NCBI RefSeq assembly: GCF_964019385.1
Contig: NC_088651.1
Location: 5,029,110-5,093,109, forward strand
Direction of reading: 5' to 3'
Source: Sycon ciliatum
Lineage: Eukaryota; Porifera; Calcarea; Leucosolenida; Sycettidae
DNA length: 64,000 nt
Part shown: positions 41,289 through 51,890 of the stretch, in pieces
How positions within the stretch are numbered: position 1 is the stretch's first letter
Layout: every line of letters starts with the position of its first letter
Program-made: the position numbers and the translations under genes
The notes under the pieces: generated by a model
What the model was told of the DNA's origin: nothing
Database searches by the model: none
What the model saw: the letters and a program-made list of their open reading frames with translations, nothing else

Positions 41289-42080
41289 TTTGGTGTTTGT
41301 TTGTTTGTTTGTTTGTTTGTTTGTTTGTTTGTTTGTTTGTTTGTGTCACGATTGGCGCTATCCCGTATCTGTTCCGTACCGTACCGTACCAGCCAAGACA
41401 GCTGGCCACAACATTTTGGTTTGTTTGTGCCATCGGCATGCCTGACGCTATCCCGTACATGTCCCGTACCATCAAGAATACGGTACAATCAAGAGAATGA
41501 GTATATATGCGAAGTGTATCGGGGGGAATGCATTCAGTGCAGTAACATTTTGTGTGGATTTGTGTGCGAGGCCGAGATCCCACTAGCAGGCTGGCTGGGC
41601 CGCCTGTCGACCAGCCCGGGAATCGCATGTAGGCCGAAAGCATAATAATTAACGTATAAAGATGTATAGCAGGTAATCGTATTATGTAAACGACTCCCTG
41701 CTGTGTAGGGAGATTTTCTGGAAATTAATACGAAGTAGGGAGATGTGGAAATGCAATTAGACTGGACGTTAGTTGCCGAATGGGTGACATGATGCGTCAG
41801 CAAAAACAACCTTTAGAAGAGAGATCCCGTCGTCTCCAAAATAATCCTGAACGGGCGAGTCAGCGCCGGTCACAGGAAACGTCGGAAGAGAGATCCCGTC
41901 GACTCCAGAACGTCCGTGATCGGCAGAGTCAGCGCCGGTAACAGTAAACGTCGGAAGAGAGATCCCGTCGACTCCAGAACATTCGTGATTGGCAGAGTCA
42001 GCGCCGGTCACAGGAAACGGCAGGACAGACATCGCGTCGACTCCAGAACGCCCGTGATCGGCAGAGTCAGCGCCAGTCAC
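41289..42080. mobile_element. Helitron-like block 2, left part
   Basis: TTTG repeat, CGTACC-rich part, GCCGAGATCCCACTAGCAGG stretch, hairpin sequence (TAGCAGGTAATCG ... CGACTCCCTGCTG, 41665-41705) and then the 69-bp type-B repeat from 41781. The last has the best-preserved coding frame: MRQQKQPLEERSRRLQNNPE, several units, then stops. The same order is seen in block 1. Confidence 0.5.
41781..42080 (+). pseudogene. start of an arginine-rich repeat protein (type-B repeat)
   Basis: From an ATG at 41781 a frame reads 23-residue units ending RRSQETSEERSRRLQN, with two stops in the third unit and then further units. Related N-terminal repeats are known from Helitron-encoded proteins of invertebrates. 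Only the repeat part is present; the region where helicase or Rep domains would follow is taken by unrelated sequence. Confidence 0.5.
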
Positions 42081-42266
42081 TAGGGGTGTGCGGATAATGC
42101 TCGAAAAGGTGGCAGATTCTGCTCGAAAAGCAGTGAAATTGGCAGAACCATACAAACCTGTGGCGGGCAATTCCAATTCTGCTCCATTTCTTTATCCACA
42201 TACCAAACATGCATGAAACTTACCAAAAAAGTAACGAATTTGCCAATTTTTCTGCCGGCATTATCC

Positions 42267-42538
42267 TTTAGCAAATTTAGGTCTGCGCCTGCTAAGGGGG
42301 CGCGCGAATCGGGCCACTTCCTGGTCACAACGGACACTTCGACAGTTAGCGGCAATGATTACTTTACACGTTACAGTTAGAAAGATTCGGCAGACTACAT
42401 ATGAACAAGAAATAAGTACAGGGGCAAGGAGCCATAAAAAGGTGCTTCGGCAAGGGCCAAGCAAGCAGAGAGAGATTGTCAGGAAGAGAAAAGGCAAGCT
42501 GGCTGGCGGCAACCGTATGCAAAAGTGAGGTTCGTGGC
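42267..42538 (-). repeat. Gypsy-3 3' LTR, 5'-truncated
   Basis: 272 bp matching 43896-44167 almost exactly. The first about 134 bp of the LTR, present at 44168-44301, are missing here. Confidence 0.8.
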
Positions 42539-42895
42539 GAGATCGGTTACGGTGTCATGCAGGGCACGGTTGCGGATGTCTACAGTGAGACCGAACTTGT
42601 GGAGGAAATCGGCTCCGAGAATTGGACTAGAAACATCGGCGATCACAAAGAGCCATGGGAATGACCGACGAAGACCGAGGTCAAGGGTGAGCGATCGACA
42701 GCCATATGTGGGAATGCTAGTTCCGTTGGCTGCACGCAACGTGTCAATGACGGCGGTCTGCTTGCCTTTGCGGAACGTGGTTGGCAAGACACTGACGGCG
42801 GCGCCAGTGTCGACTAGGAGACGCAAACCCGTGACACGGTCTCGGACATAGAATAGGCGACATGTGGTCTGCAGGCCAGCGGTGCTGGTCGCCAA
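42479..42895 (-). pseudogene. Gypsy-3 aspartic protease, running into the LTR
   Basis: LRLLVDTGAAVSVLP is the active site and PILGADFLHKFGL the downstream motif. It uses a different frame from gag (-1 or +1 shift), as in many Gypsy elements. The C-terminus from about 42540 on (NLTFAYGCRQPACLFSS) is LTR sequence added by the deletion. Confidence 0.8.
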
Positions 42896-42909
42896 CAGGG
42901 GCTGGCCAG

Positions 42910-43851
42910 CTAGTTTGACGACCGGGAGCAGGGTGGTCGGCAGTTCTTAGCTTGGTCGCCAAACTTGCTATGAAAGAAACACAGGCCGGGCCGACCGGGC
43001 GAGTTGTTCCGTGAGCGCGGTGGACCAGATCCACGGCCAGGGCTGCGACCCCGGGATCCGTCCAACCGTTTATGCAGAGAGCTGACGGCCTCGGTCAGGG
43101 CAGCAATCTGTTGCTCCAGGGCGGACATCCGAGCGTCGTCCTGTGGTGGGCGTTGGATGGCGGAGACTGAGGCCTGGGTTGTCTCCATAACCCGGTCAGC
43201 AATGGCAGCTAATTCGGAAAGGCTTGTAGCCTTTGGGGTCGACGCAAGGACCAGCTGGGCATTGCTCGGAAGTCGCTGCAAAAACAGCTCCCGTAAAATC
43301 GACTCATCCAATTGGCTGGAGCCAATAAGCTGCTGCATGCGGCGCAACAGGTGGGATGGGGTGCGGTCTCCAAGCTCCTCTTCCGTGAGCAGACGCCGGA
43401 GTCGCTTCTGCTCAGACATCTGAGTGCGGGCGATGAGCTGGCTTTTCAGCGTCGTGTATGGCTCAGTCTGCGGGGGACTGATGAGCAGCTCTCGGACCTC
43501 CATGGAGAACTGCTCCGACAGTGCCGCAGCTACATAATCGAACTTGGTCCGCTGGGCAGTGATGCCACGATGACTGAAGAGACACTCAGCCCGGGCAAAC
43601 CACAGAGCGGGATCCGAAGGGTAAAAATCGGGCAGCTTGATACTGACGGCTGCCACAGCTGGGGGCCGGTCCAACTCAGGGCTACTCCCAATAACACTAC
43701 CACTGGTACTGGCTGTGGCCTGTGCCTTGTTGAGCTGATCCAGCAGAGCCTGCTGCTGTTGCCTGAGCTCCATGAGTTCCTCCCTGGTAACTGAGGGTGC
43801 GTCCGGGAAAGGTTTTCCACGGCCCTTCCCGTTGCTGGCCGGCGTGGTCAT
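42910..43851 (-). CDS. gag: Gypsy-3 Gag
   Basis: About 313 residues from the ATG at 43851 (MTTPASNGKGRGKPFPD); an upstream TTG in frame is not needed. VSIKLPDFYPSDPALWFARA and FDYVAAALSEQ are typical of the capsid of Gypsy/BEL-like invertebrate elements; an arginine- and glycine-rich stretch (SRGRSPGRGSGPPRSRNN) and one CCHC-like motif (CFFHSKFGDQAKNC) close it. Intact. Confidence 0.85.
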   Translation of the reverse strand: MTTPASNGKGRGKPFPDAPSVTREELMELRQQQQALLDQLNKAQATASTSGSVIGSSPELDRPPAVAAVSIKLPDFYPSDPALWFARAECLFSHRGITAQRTKFDYVAAALSEQFSMEVRELLISPPQTEPYTTLKSQLIARTQMSEQKRLRRLLTEEELGDRTPSHLLRRMQQLIGSSQLDESILRELFLQRLPSNAQLVLASTPKATSLSELAAIADRVMETTQASVSAIQRPPQDDARMSALEQQIAALTEAVSSLHKRLDGSRGRSPGRGSGPPRSRNNSPGRPGLCFFHSKFGDQAKNCRPPCSRSSN

Positions 43852-43895
43852 GGTGAACAATGTAGCCTTGCCTACAGAAATATCGGGGTCACCAA

Positions 43896-44301
43896 TTTAG
43901 CAAATTTAGGTCTGCGCCTGCTAAGGGGGCGCGCGAATCGGGCCACTTCCTGGTCACAACGGACACTTCGACAGTTAGCGGCAATGATTACTTTACACGT
44001 TACAGTTAGAAAGATTCGGCAGACTACATATGAACAAGAAATAAGTACAGGGGCAAGGAGCCATAAAAAGGTGCTTCGGCAAGGGCCAAGCAAGCAGAGA
44101 GAGATTGTCAGGAAGAGAAAAGGCAAGCTGGCTGGCGGCAACCGTATGCAAAAGTGAGGTTCGTGGCATACGGTACGCCAATATGCTAACGTACGCTAAA
44201 GCCAGTGCTTCCAAAAACATTGCGGAAAAGTGCAGCGTGGGCAGCACAAAAGCCACGTGGGTGACTGTGAGAATTATGACGTAGCAAGTCGTAGCACGAC
44301 A
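43896..44301 (-). repeat. Gypsy-3 5' LTR
   Basis: About 406 bp. In the sense direction it starts TGTCGTGCTACG and ends TTTGCTAAA just before the primer-binding site. The end is not the canonical CA. The limits rest on the ATCC duplication. Confidence 0.7.
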
Positions 44302-44324
44302 ATCCGCATATGCCTACCGTTCAC

Positions 44325-46757
44325 AGGAAACGTCAGGACACACATCCTGTCGACTCCAGAACGCCCGTGATCGGCAGAAACGAGCCAGGTGCGGGATAGC
44401 GCCAGGCATGCCGATGGCACAAACAAACAAAAAATGTTGTGGCCAGCTGTTTGTGGCCAGCTGCCTTTGATGGTACGGTACGGGACAAATACGGGGTAGC
44501 GCCGGGCGTGACACAAAAAAATTAAAAATTAAAAATAAACAAAAAATATTAATCCCGTAGTAATGCAACAGACGTTACTTCAGTATCGTTTGGCGCTAGC
44601 CAGGGTTCACACGGCTTTGGCACGTCACATGCATGATGAGCAAGCAAAAAAGCATAGCGTAGGGCCCTGAGCTTCCAAGCTCTCTCGTTTGGTATTTGTT
44701 TGTTTGTGTGGTTTGTGTGTTTGTTTGTTTGTTTGTTTGTTTGTGTCACGCCTGACGCCATCCGTATCTGACGGCAAAAAAGCATAGGATGTTATAAATT
44801 TTTCAATTCTCCTTTTTTTCAGGCATATCCTGGGATTCGAACCCGCACTATCGCCCTACATGCATTCCCCCATACACTTCGCATTCATACCCATTCTTCC
44901 AAGTTGCTTCACGTTAATCTTGCGTTTGAAAGCCCTATTTGAATATTGCGGGCAGCTAGACCGTGTCGTATTACCCTCGATCGTACCTGTCCCGTACCTA
45001 TTCCCTACCGTACCGTGCCATCAAAGATGGCTGGCCACAATGCATATTCAAATAGGGCTTTCAAATGCAAGATCACGATGTGAAACAACTTGGAAGAATT
45101 AGTATGTATGCGAAGTGTATCGGGGGCTGCATGCAGGGCGCGCGATAGTGCGGGTTCGAATCCCAGGTTTAAAAAAAGGATTTTTTTTAAGAAAACATCC
45201 CTATGCTTTTTTTTGTCTAGGTCATCAAGGCAAAAAAGCATAGCGCAGGGCCCTGAGCTTCCAAGCTCTCTCGTTTGGTATTTGTTTGTTTGTGTGTTTG
45301 TTTGTTTGTTTGTTTGTGTCACGCCTGGCGCTATCCCGTATCTGTCCCGTATCTGTCCTGTATCTGTGACTACAAAGGCTCTACAGGATTGTACATAACA
45401 GCTGTCCACAATATTTGCGGGCTCCTGTATCTGTCCCGTACCGTACCAATATTTGTCGTATTATGTACACGACTCCCTGATGTAGAGGGAGATTTGGAAA
45501 GAAATAGGAAGACGAGAAGGAAATTAAATTAGAATAGACGCCGAATAGGTGATAGGATGCGTCAGCATAAATAGCGTCAGCATAAACATACATGTACTTT
45601 GGAAGAGAGATCGTATCGTCTCCAAAATAAGCGTGAACGAGCGATTCAGCGCCGGTCACAGGAAACGTCGGAAGAGAGATCCCGTCGACTCCAGAACCCC
45701 CGTGATCGGCAGAGTCCGCCGCTCCCAGGCAACGTCAGGACAGACATCCCGTTGAGTCCAGAACGCCCGTGATCGGCAGAGTCTAAGCCGGTCCCAGGAA
45801 ACGTCAGGACAGACATCCCGTTGAGTCCAGAACGCCCGTGATCGGCAGAGTCAGCGCCGGTCCCAGTGAACGTCAGGACAAACATCCCGTCGACGCGCAG
45901 AAAAACTAAATCTGCAGCCTCTTTTGCCGTCGGACAGGATACGTATTATAGGAGACTGTAAAGTTATGTAATGTCCAAATTTCCACGTGAGCAGCAGGTC
46001 ACTCGCGTTGATTCTTCGACGTGCGAGCCAAATAACGCGAGCTGAACTTTCGAGTCGCAGACATCCGGTCGACGCGCAGAAAAACTAAATCTGCAGACTC
46101 TTTTGCCGTCGGACAGGATACGTATTTTAGGAGACTGCTAAGTTATGTAATGTGCTCCACAGGCAACCAATGCATTCGGCGTCGTCATTGGCTCAACAGG
46201 TCAATGTACATGTATTACTACAAAAAGGCCAGAAAATCCGATTACTGTATTAAAATCAACTAATTTTCGCTGGCGATTTAATTTCGCTGATTTCGCCGCT
46301 TGGTACCAACCGGCCAAAGTAAATCGCAGGCCACAGTTTGTCATATAGGCAAATGATGCATGATTGAGCAATGGATGCATGTGAGAGCAAAAATACCGAT
46401 CGATTTCAAATTTGACGTGAAATTGCGCGTCACTTCGGAAACGAGAGAGCTTGGAAGCTCAGGGCCCTACGCTATGCTTTTTTGCTTGCTCATCATGCAT
46501 GTTTTTGCAATACAATGATGTGGCCAATCAACGGAAAAAAAACATTTCCATCAGTTCTTATAACATGTACGATGAGCTAGGCAAAAAAGCATAGCGTAGG
46601 GCCCTGAGCTTCCAAGCTCTCTCGTTTGGTATTTGAATGTGTGTTTGTTTGTTTGTTTGTTTGTTTGTTTGTTTGTGTCACGCCTGGCACTATCCCGTAT
46701 CTGTCCCGTATCTATCCCGTATCTGTGACTACAAAGGCTCTGCAGGATTGTACATAA
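44325..46757. mobile_element. Helitron-like block 2, middle part
   Basis: Type-B repeat remnant (44326-44385), a diverged type-A unit (44555), GTTT microsatellites (44697-44745, 45282-45320, 46637-46676), the fold-back 44770-45225, type-B units from 45560 to 45890, and a 180-bp direct duplication (GTCGACGCGCAGAAAAACTA at about 45890 and 46070). 45388-46440 recurs at 48991-50020. Coding stretches break after at most about 50 codons. Confidence 0.55.
44770..45225. repeat. fold-back with inverted tRNA-like segments, copy 2
   Basis: Arms about 200 bp with GGGATTCGAACCC (about 44831) and its complement GGGTTCGAATCCC (about 45152). The spacer is shorter than in the 9.1-kb copy. Same centre with CTCGATCGTACC. 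Confidence 0.75.
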
Positions 46758-46789
46758 TAGGCCATTCACACGACGGGCAAACTTACTTT

Positions 46790-47018
46790 TATCGTACTGT
46801 TTCCAAGGATATTTACTCGGATACGATAAACTTGGACACACGCGTGCAACTGATTTTTATCTTGGCCGAGGCCCTTTTGCTCGCAATTATCTTTGCACGC
46901 CAGGAAAAGTGTCGGTTGTTGAAAGTGCGTACTGCGAATTCAGTGCTTGAACAAGGGAAAGTTCAACATTTCCCGGCATTTTCAGGAGGTCACTATGGAT
47001 ACATTGACGGTTGCAAAG
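46790..47018 (+). pseudogene. possible transposase remnant
   Basis: Open frame through LDTRVQLIFILAEALLLAII and FARQEKCRLLKVRTANSVLE to HFPAFSGGHYGYIDGCK, where LINE sequence starts. FP...IDG fits the segment with the first Asp of PIF/Harbinger transposases, but the rest is not recognised. Weak. Confidence 0.3.
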
Positions 47019-48960
47019 TTTGTTTGTTTGTTTGTTTCTTTTATTTGAATTCGTTTAGAGCACAGGCAATTCTGCCTTCTCACCAGAGGAAAAACCTCCG
47101 GTTCCTGCTAAGAACGAATATAATATTATGAGAGAAGGAAATATGTAAAAGAATCATAACATGATAATTCCAAAGCACAAAGTTTGTATATAATTCAAAT
47201 GGGTGTTTGTATGTGTAAGCATGCAGTGAAGAAAACACCGAGAAAACATGCAGTAATGTTTAGGGATGCCGAGCAAGTTGGTTACAAATTACAATTAATT
47301 CTGTTCAGAGCCAGTTTAAAGGCAACCGCCGCACTGTGGAGGCGAATATCGCTGGGAAGGGCATTCCAAAGAGTGCTTCCCACAAATGTCAATGACTGAC
47401 GACCGGAAGGTCCAGGAAGGAAAGGCACTTGCAGTAGCCGCTGCTCCTGTCCTCGAGTAATTCGGCGATCATCCCGGGATGCTTGACCTGTGTTAGCCAT
47501 CAACTGAAAGTAGGCGCAGAAAAGAGGACTTGCAAGATCATGTAGGCAACGGAAAACAAAAAACAAAACCTTGTAGTTAAAAATGTGAGTTAGGGATCGA
47601 ATAGATAAGCGCACGAGGAGGGGGGCTGTGGATGCACGGCTGGAGAGTCGGAAAATTGCACGAATTCCGGATTTGCTGGATTTGATTAAACGACTCTGCA
47701 GCTGCTGTGTCAGCGACGGGAAGAATGCATTGGATGCGTACGTTAGTCGTGCTTGCACAATGCCAATGTACCAAAGTCTGCGGGCTCTTATGGGCAGAGA
47801 TCGCCCATGGCGCCATAGCTGGCTGATGGCGACTGACGCCTTCTGCACAACACTGGAGACATGTGGCTGCCAGGATAGCTGGTCATCAATGGTTACGCCA
47901 AGGTATTTGGCAGTGGAGGTAACAGTTAAGGCTTGATCCTTACATTTCACGACTGGTATGTCGCCAGTGAGTCCCCGAGGTTGAATTACCATGACTTGGG
48001 TTTTGCGGGTGTTCAGCAGAAGCCCAATTTCGGAGAGCCAGTCAGACAGACGTGTCACAGCTGTAGTCAACGTCTTGCAAACAGTGTCCAGATCTGAATC
48101 AGAATAATCTAGGATGATGTCGTCCGCGAACTCCTGATGAACAACACTGCAAGGTATGACGTCGGAAATGTCACTCGTGTAAAGGACAAAGAGAAGCGGC
48201 CCAAGAACACTGCCTTGGGGCACACCTCTTGAGCATGGGACTGCATCAGAGAGAGCCTCACACATCTTGACACGCTGAGTACGACCAGACAGATAGCTAG
48301 CCAACCATAACAATACTCTGCCATTGACTCCCAGGGTGAATAGTTTATCAATCAGACGTTGATGTTGGACAAGGTCAAACGCTTTTGACATGTCAACCAT
48401 CACTATACCTGTGTATTTTCGCTCTTGTTTGGCCAACAGCCAACGGTTGGCGGCTAGAACTAATGCATCTTCGGTAGAGTGCATTTTCCTGTAGGCAAAC
48501 TGGCTGCTAGGTAATATACTATGTTGCGTGAGGTATGCTGTGAGTTGCTTCTTTACAAAGAACTCCAAAACCCGGGACAGAATAGGGAGCAATGACACTG
48601 GTCTATAGTTAGTAGGGGATGTTGCATCGCCACTCTTGAACAGTGGACTAATGTGTGATGTTTTAAAACACACTGGCACAGTACCTGATGTCAAGGATGC
48701 ATTGACTAGGGTGGTAAATGGAGGTGCCAGGACATCTGAACACTGCTGCAGTACAATTCCAGGAATGTTGTCACTCCCAGATGCTTTGTGAGGACTCACA
48801 GTTTGCAAGCATTGTGCAACATCAGACACGCTTACCGGCTGAAATGTTGAGAAGCTAGATGCAGAGGCTGGACCATGTGGTATATGCAGCTCCAAGTTTG
48901 CCCAGCACCGTGTGAACTGGATCACGGTTTGCCAGTGTTATCTTGGTCACACATGTGCAA
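47019..48960 (-). mobile_element. 5'-truncated CR1/L2-type LINE
   Basis: Minus-strand element with a long RT frame, a 3' UTR of about 240 bp, AATAAA (plus-strand TTTTATTTG, 47040) and an (AAAC)n tail (plus-strand TTTGTTTGTTTGTTTG, 47020-47036). TGCAAA flanks both ends (about 47013 and 48956), a weak target duplication. The endonuclease is missing. Confidence 0.8.
47282..48925 (-). CDS. LINE reverse transcriptase, nearly intact C-terminal part of ORF2
   Basis: 547 residues, open throughout. Finger region SGSDNIPGIVLQ and HISPLFKSGD-TNYRPVSLLP. Motif A VMVDMSKAFDLV; motif B GVPQGSVLGPLLF; motif C FADDIILDYS, both Asp kept. Then KYLGVTIDDQLSW, and a C-terminus TLWNALPSDIRLHSAAVAFK as in CR1/L2/Jockey elements. 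The first methionine is arbitrary because the element is 5'-truncated. Without endonuclease it should be inactive, but the RT domain looks undamaged. Confidence 0.9.
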   Translation of the reverse strand: MIQFTRCWANLELHIPHGPASASSFSTFQPVSVSDVAQCLQTVSPHKASGSDNIPGIVLQQCSDVLAPPFTTLVNASLTSGTVPVCFKTSHISPLFKSGDATSPTNYRPVSLLPILSRVLEFFVKKQLTAYLTQHSILPSSQFAYRKMHSTEDALVLAANRWLLAKQERKYTGIVMVDMSKAFDLVQHQRLIDKLFTLGVNGRVLLWLASYLSGRTQRVKMCEALSDAVPCSRGVPQGSVLGPLLFVLYTSDISDVIPCSVVHQEFADDIILDYSDSDLDTVCKTLTTAVTRLSDWLSEIGLLLNTRKTQVMVIQPRGLTGDIPVVKCKDQALTVTSTAKYLGVTIDDQLSWQPHVSSVVQKASVAISQLWRHGRSLPIRARRLWYIGIVQARLTYASNAFFPSLTQQLQSRLIKSSKSGIRAIFRLSSRASTAPLLVRLSIRSLTHIFNYKVLFFVFRCLHDLASPLFCAYFQLMANTGQASRDDRRITRGQEQRLLQVPFLPGPSGRQSLTFVGSTLWNALPSDIRLHSAAVAFKLALNRINCNL

Positions 48961-48990
48961 ATGTTTACACGTCGTGTGAATGGCCTATAA

Positions 48991-50637
48991 CAGCTGTCCA
49001 CAATATTTGCGGGTTCCTGTATCTGTCCCGTACCGTACCAATATTCGTCGTATTATGCATACGACTCCCTGATGTAGAGTGGGATTTGGAAAGAAATAGG
49101 GAGACGAGGAGGAAATTAAATTAGAATAGACGGCGATTAGGTGATAGGATGCGTCAGCATAAACATACTTTGGAAGAGAGATCCCGTCGTCTCCAAAATA
49201 AGCGTGAACGAGCGATTCAGTGCCGGTCACAGGAAACGTCGGAAGAGAGATCCCGTCGACTCCAGAACGCCCGTGATCGGTAGAGTCCGGCGGTACCAGG
49301 CAACGTCAGGACAGACATCCCGTTGAGTCCAGAACGCCCGTGATCGGCAGAGTCTAAGCCGGTCCCAGGAAACGTCAGGACAGACATCTCGTCGAGTCCA
49401 GAACACCCGTGATCGGCAGAGTCAGGGCCGGTCCCAGTTAACGTCAGGACAGACATCCCGTCGACGCGCAGAAAAACTAAATCTGCAGCCTCTTTTGCCG
49501 TCGAACAGGATACGTACTTATATAGGAGACTGTAAAATTATGTAATGTCCAAATTTCGATGTGAGCAGCAGGTCACTCGCGTTGATTTTTTCGACGTGCG
49601 AGCAAAATAACGCGAGGTGAACTTTCGCGTCGCAGACATCCCGTCGACGCGCAGAAAAACTAAATCTGCAGACTCTTTTGCCGTCGGACAGGATACGTAT
49701 TTTAGGAGACTGTAAAGTTATGTAATGTGCTCCACAGGCAACCATGCATTCGGCGTCGTCATTTGCTCAACAGGTCAATGTACATGTATTACTACAAAAG
49801 GCCAGAAAATCCGATTCCTGTATTAAAATCAACTAATGTTCGCTGGCGATTTAATTTCGCTGATTTCGCCGCTTGGTACCAACCGGCCAAAGTAAATCGC
49901 AGGCCAACGTTTGTCATATAGGCAAATGATGCATGATTGAGCAATGGATGCATGTGAGAGCAAAAATACCGATCGATTTCAAATTTGACGTGAAACTGCG
50001 CGTCACGTCGGAAATAACGTGCATCTTAACCTCTCTAATCGAGAGGTTTCTATTTCTCATCGGCCAAAATTTGTTGATTTACAATATAAGGAGATAAAAA
50101 TTAAAGAAGGAGCAAAACAAAAGTAGATGATTATTAGAGAAACAACAATCCGCAATAAATTCTGCAAATAATTTTGCCTAACTCATAATATTCAAACCGA
50201 TTGAAACGTTTTTGCAATACAGTGATGTGGCCAATCAACGGAAAAAGACAATTCCATCAGTTCTTATAACATGTACGATGAGCTAGGCAAAAAAGCATAA
50301 AAGCATAGCGTAGGGCCCTGAGCTTCCAAGCTCTCTCGATTGGTATTTGTTTCTGTGTTTGTTTGTTTGTTTGTGTCACGCCTGGCGCTATCCCGTATCT
50401 GACGGGAAAAAATCATAGGGATGTTATAAATATTTCAATTCTCCTATTTTTTTTCAGGCATATCCTGGGGTTGGAACACGCACTATCGCCCTACATCCAT
50501 TCCCCCATACACTTCGCATTCATACCCATTCTTCAAAGTTGCTTCACGTTATGATCTTGCGTTTGAAAGCCCTATTTGAATATTGCGGGCAGCTGTATGT
50601 GGCCAGCTGTGTTTGATGGTACGGTACGGGAGACGGT
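48991..50637. mobile_element. Helitron-like block 2, right part, with a 1-kb duplicated segment
   Basis: 48991-50020 repeats 45398-46440 in the same order: ACAGCTGTCCACAATATTTG, hairpin, type-B units with MRQHKHTLEERSRRLQNKRE (from 49149), the 180-bp pair, and the AATTTTCGCTGGCGATTTAA stretch. 50020-50200 is AT-rich and without match here. From 50270 comes another terminal palindrome, GTTT repeats and the left arm of the third fold-back. Confidence 0.6.
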
Positions 50638-51407
50638 ATGCTTTCCAACGGCCAAAGACAGTTGGAAAGGTTGTGTCTTTGTGGGTAACCTGAACATTTG
50701 GGCTCATGCAAAATCGCACCGATTTTGGGATTTCCCCACAACTTTTTGCGTCCGCAAAAATGTTGTGCTGGACCGCATTCCTGTCACTTCGCAGTGGCTT
50801 TTCGTTGGTGCAGTTTGTATCCCACCCTCCCACCCCTGACTTCTGGGTGTGTGTTTATCGATATATTATCGTATTGGTTTTTCTTATTGGCCATGTGGCT
50901 GTTGCAGTTACGACTGCTTTTCTTTTTTAGTTAAAAAACGTAGGGGTGGTGTGTGCGTCGTGGGCCATTGTATGGTTACATACAGCTTCAGATTGTATGG
51001 CTAGTGACAGGGGGGTTGAGTCTGCAGGGGAAGAATACAGTGATTGAACTGAAGCTGGATGATGACCGTGTGGTGAGTGTGTGAGGGGTTCGAGATGCCG
51101 TCCTGGGGCAGGGATGTCGGTCCTTTAGCTTGGACGGGTGTTGTTACATTCATTGTAACATTTTGTCGTTTTCTGTGTGTTTTGCTGTGCGACTAAGTAG
51201 CAGCAGTGTCTTGTGCTAATTTTCCTTATGATATCAGGCCCTATGCGTACAATTATTCAAAAAAGAAAAAAGAAAAAAAATATATCAGGAAGGAGATATA
51301 ATAATATCAATAATAAAGCCATTGCCGAGCCACCGTGCGCCATTGCCGAGCCACCGTGCTCACAGCAGAGACTTCTGTATGTGTTATTGCTGTGAAGTGG
51401 ACCACAA
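50638..51407. mobile_element. 770-bp insertion of unknown type, 7-bp flanking repeat
   Basis: AGACGGT stands at 50631-50637 and 51408-51414; without the insertion the fold-back would read as at 9340-9380. The left end has a perfect hairpin CTTTCCAAC ... GTTGGAAAG (50641-50669). A 21-bp unit starting GCCATTGCCGAGCC is doubled (51317-51358). No TIR, no poly(A) at an end, no recognised frame. The first about 180 bp are open (WKGCVFVGNLNIWAHAKSH) but unidentified. Confidence 0.6.
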
Positions 51408-51414
51408 AGACGGT

Positions 51415-51890
51415 GTCGTATTACCCTCGATCGTACCTGTCCCGTACCTATCCCTACCGTACCGTACCAGCAAAGACGGCTGGCCACAATGCATATTCAA
51501 ATAGGGTTTTCAAATGCAAGATCATAATGTGAAGCAACTTGGAAGAATTAGTATGTATGCGAAGTGTATCGGGGGATGCATGCAGGGCGCGATAGTGCGG
51601 GTTCGAATCCCAGGTTATGTCTTAAAAAAAAAAGGAGTTTTTAAAGACCGGAGGATGCATGCAGGGCGCAATAGTGCGGGTTCGAATCCCAGGTTATGTC
51701 TTAAAAAAAGGAATTTTTTAAAGAATTTATAACATCCCTATGCTTTTTTTTTGTCTAGGTCATCAAGGCAAAAAAGCATAGCGTAGGGCACTGAGCTTCC
51801 AAGCATTTCCATCAGCTCTAACAACATGCACGATGAGCTAGGGAACAAAACATAGCGCAGGGCCCTGAGCTTCCAAGCTCTCTCCTAGTG
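51415..51890. mobile_element. Helitron-like block 2, right end
   Basis: Right arm of the third fold-back with a duplicated tRNA-like part: GTGCGGGTTCGAATCCCAGG at about 51596 and 51676. Then TTTATAACATCCCTATGC, and two copies of the end palindrome region (GAGCTTCCAAGC, 51793 and 51869). The background resumes at about 51891. Confidence 0.6.

Larger units (their letters stand above)
42267..44301 (-). mobile_element. Gypsy-3: internally deleted Ty3/Gypsy element
   Basis: About 2 kb with ATCC on both sides (42263-42266, 44302-44305). On the minus strand: 5' LTR (44301-43896, about 406 bp, start TGTCGTGC), primer-binding site TGGTGACCCCGA (about 43895-43884), gag, protease, then directly a 3' LTR that lacks its first part (42538-42267). 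RT, RNase H, integrase and the beginning of the 3' LTR were lost together, the break lying at TCGTGGC (42538). It cannot move by itself but could be mobilised in trans. Confidence 0.8.
42081..44316. mobile_element. hAT-type MITE split by Gypsy-3
   Basis: Begins TAGGGGTGTGCGGATAATGC (42081) and ends ATCCGCATATGCCTA (44316). Flanks CCAGTCAC and CCGTTCAC (42073-42080, 44317-44324) form an imperfect 8-bp duplication within the type-B repeat. Gypsy-3 lies at 42267-44301 in the right TIR. This copy shows the hAT-like TAGGGGTG terminus most clearly. Confidence 0.75.
46758..48987. mobile_element. Harbinger-like TIR element 2, split by a LINE
   Basis: TIRs TAGGCCATTCACACGAC with TAA on both sides (46755-46757, 48988-48990). 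The empty site is preserved at 45391-45400 (GTACATAACA) in the paralogous block, which confirms the 3-bp duplication. 46790-47018 holds an open frame ending GGHYGYIDGCK, faintly like the first catalytic Asp region of Harbinger transposases (IDG). It is then cut by the LINE. The end matches the element at 2552-5089 (TAGGCGATTCACACGAC), so both belong to one family. Confidence 0.75.

Noticed and set aside
41297..41645. Frames coding for alternating Val-Cys-Leu-Phe
   Set aside because: Translation of a TTTG microsatellite.
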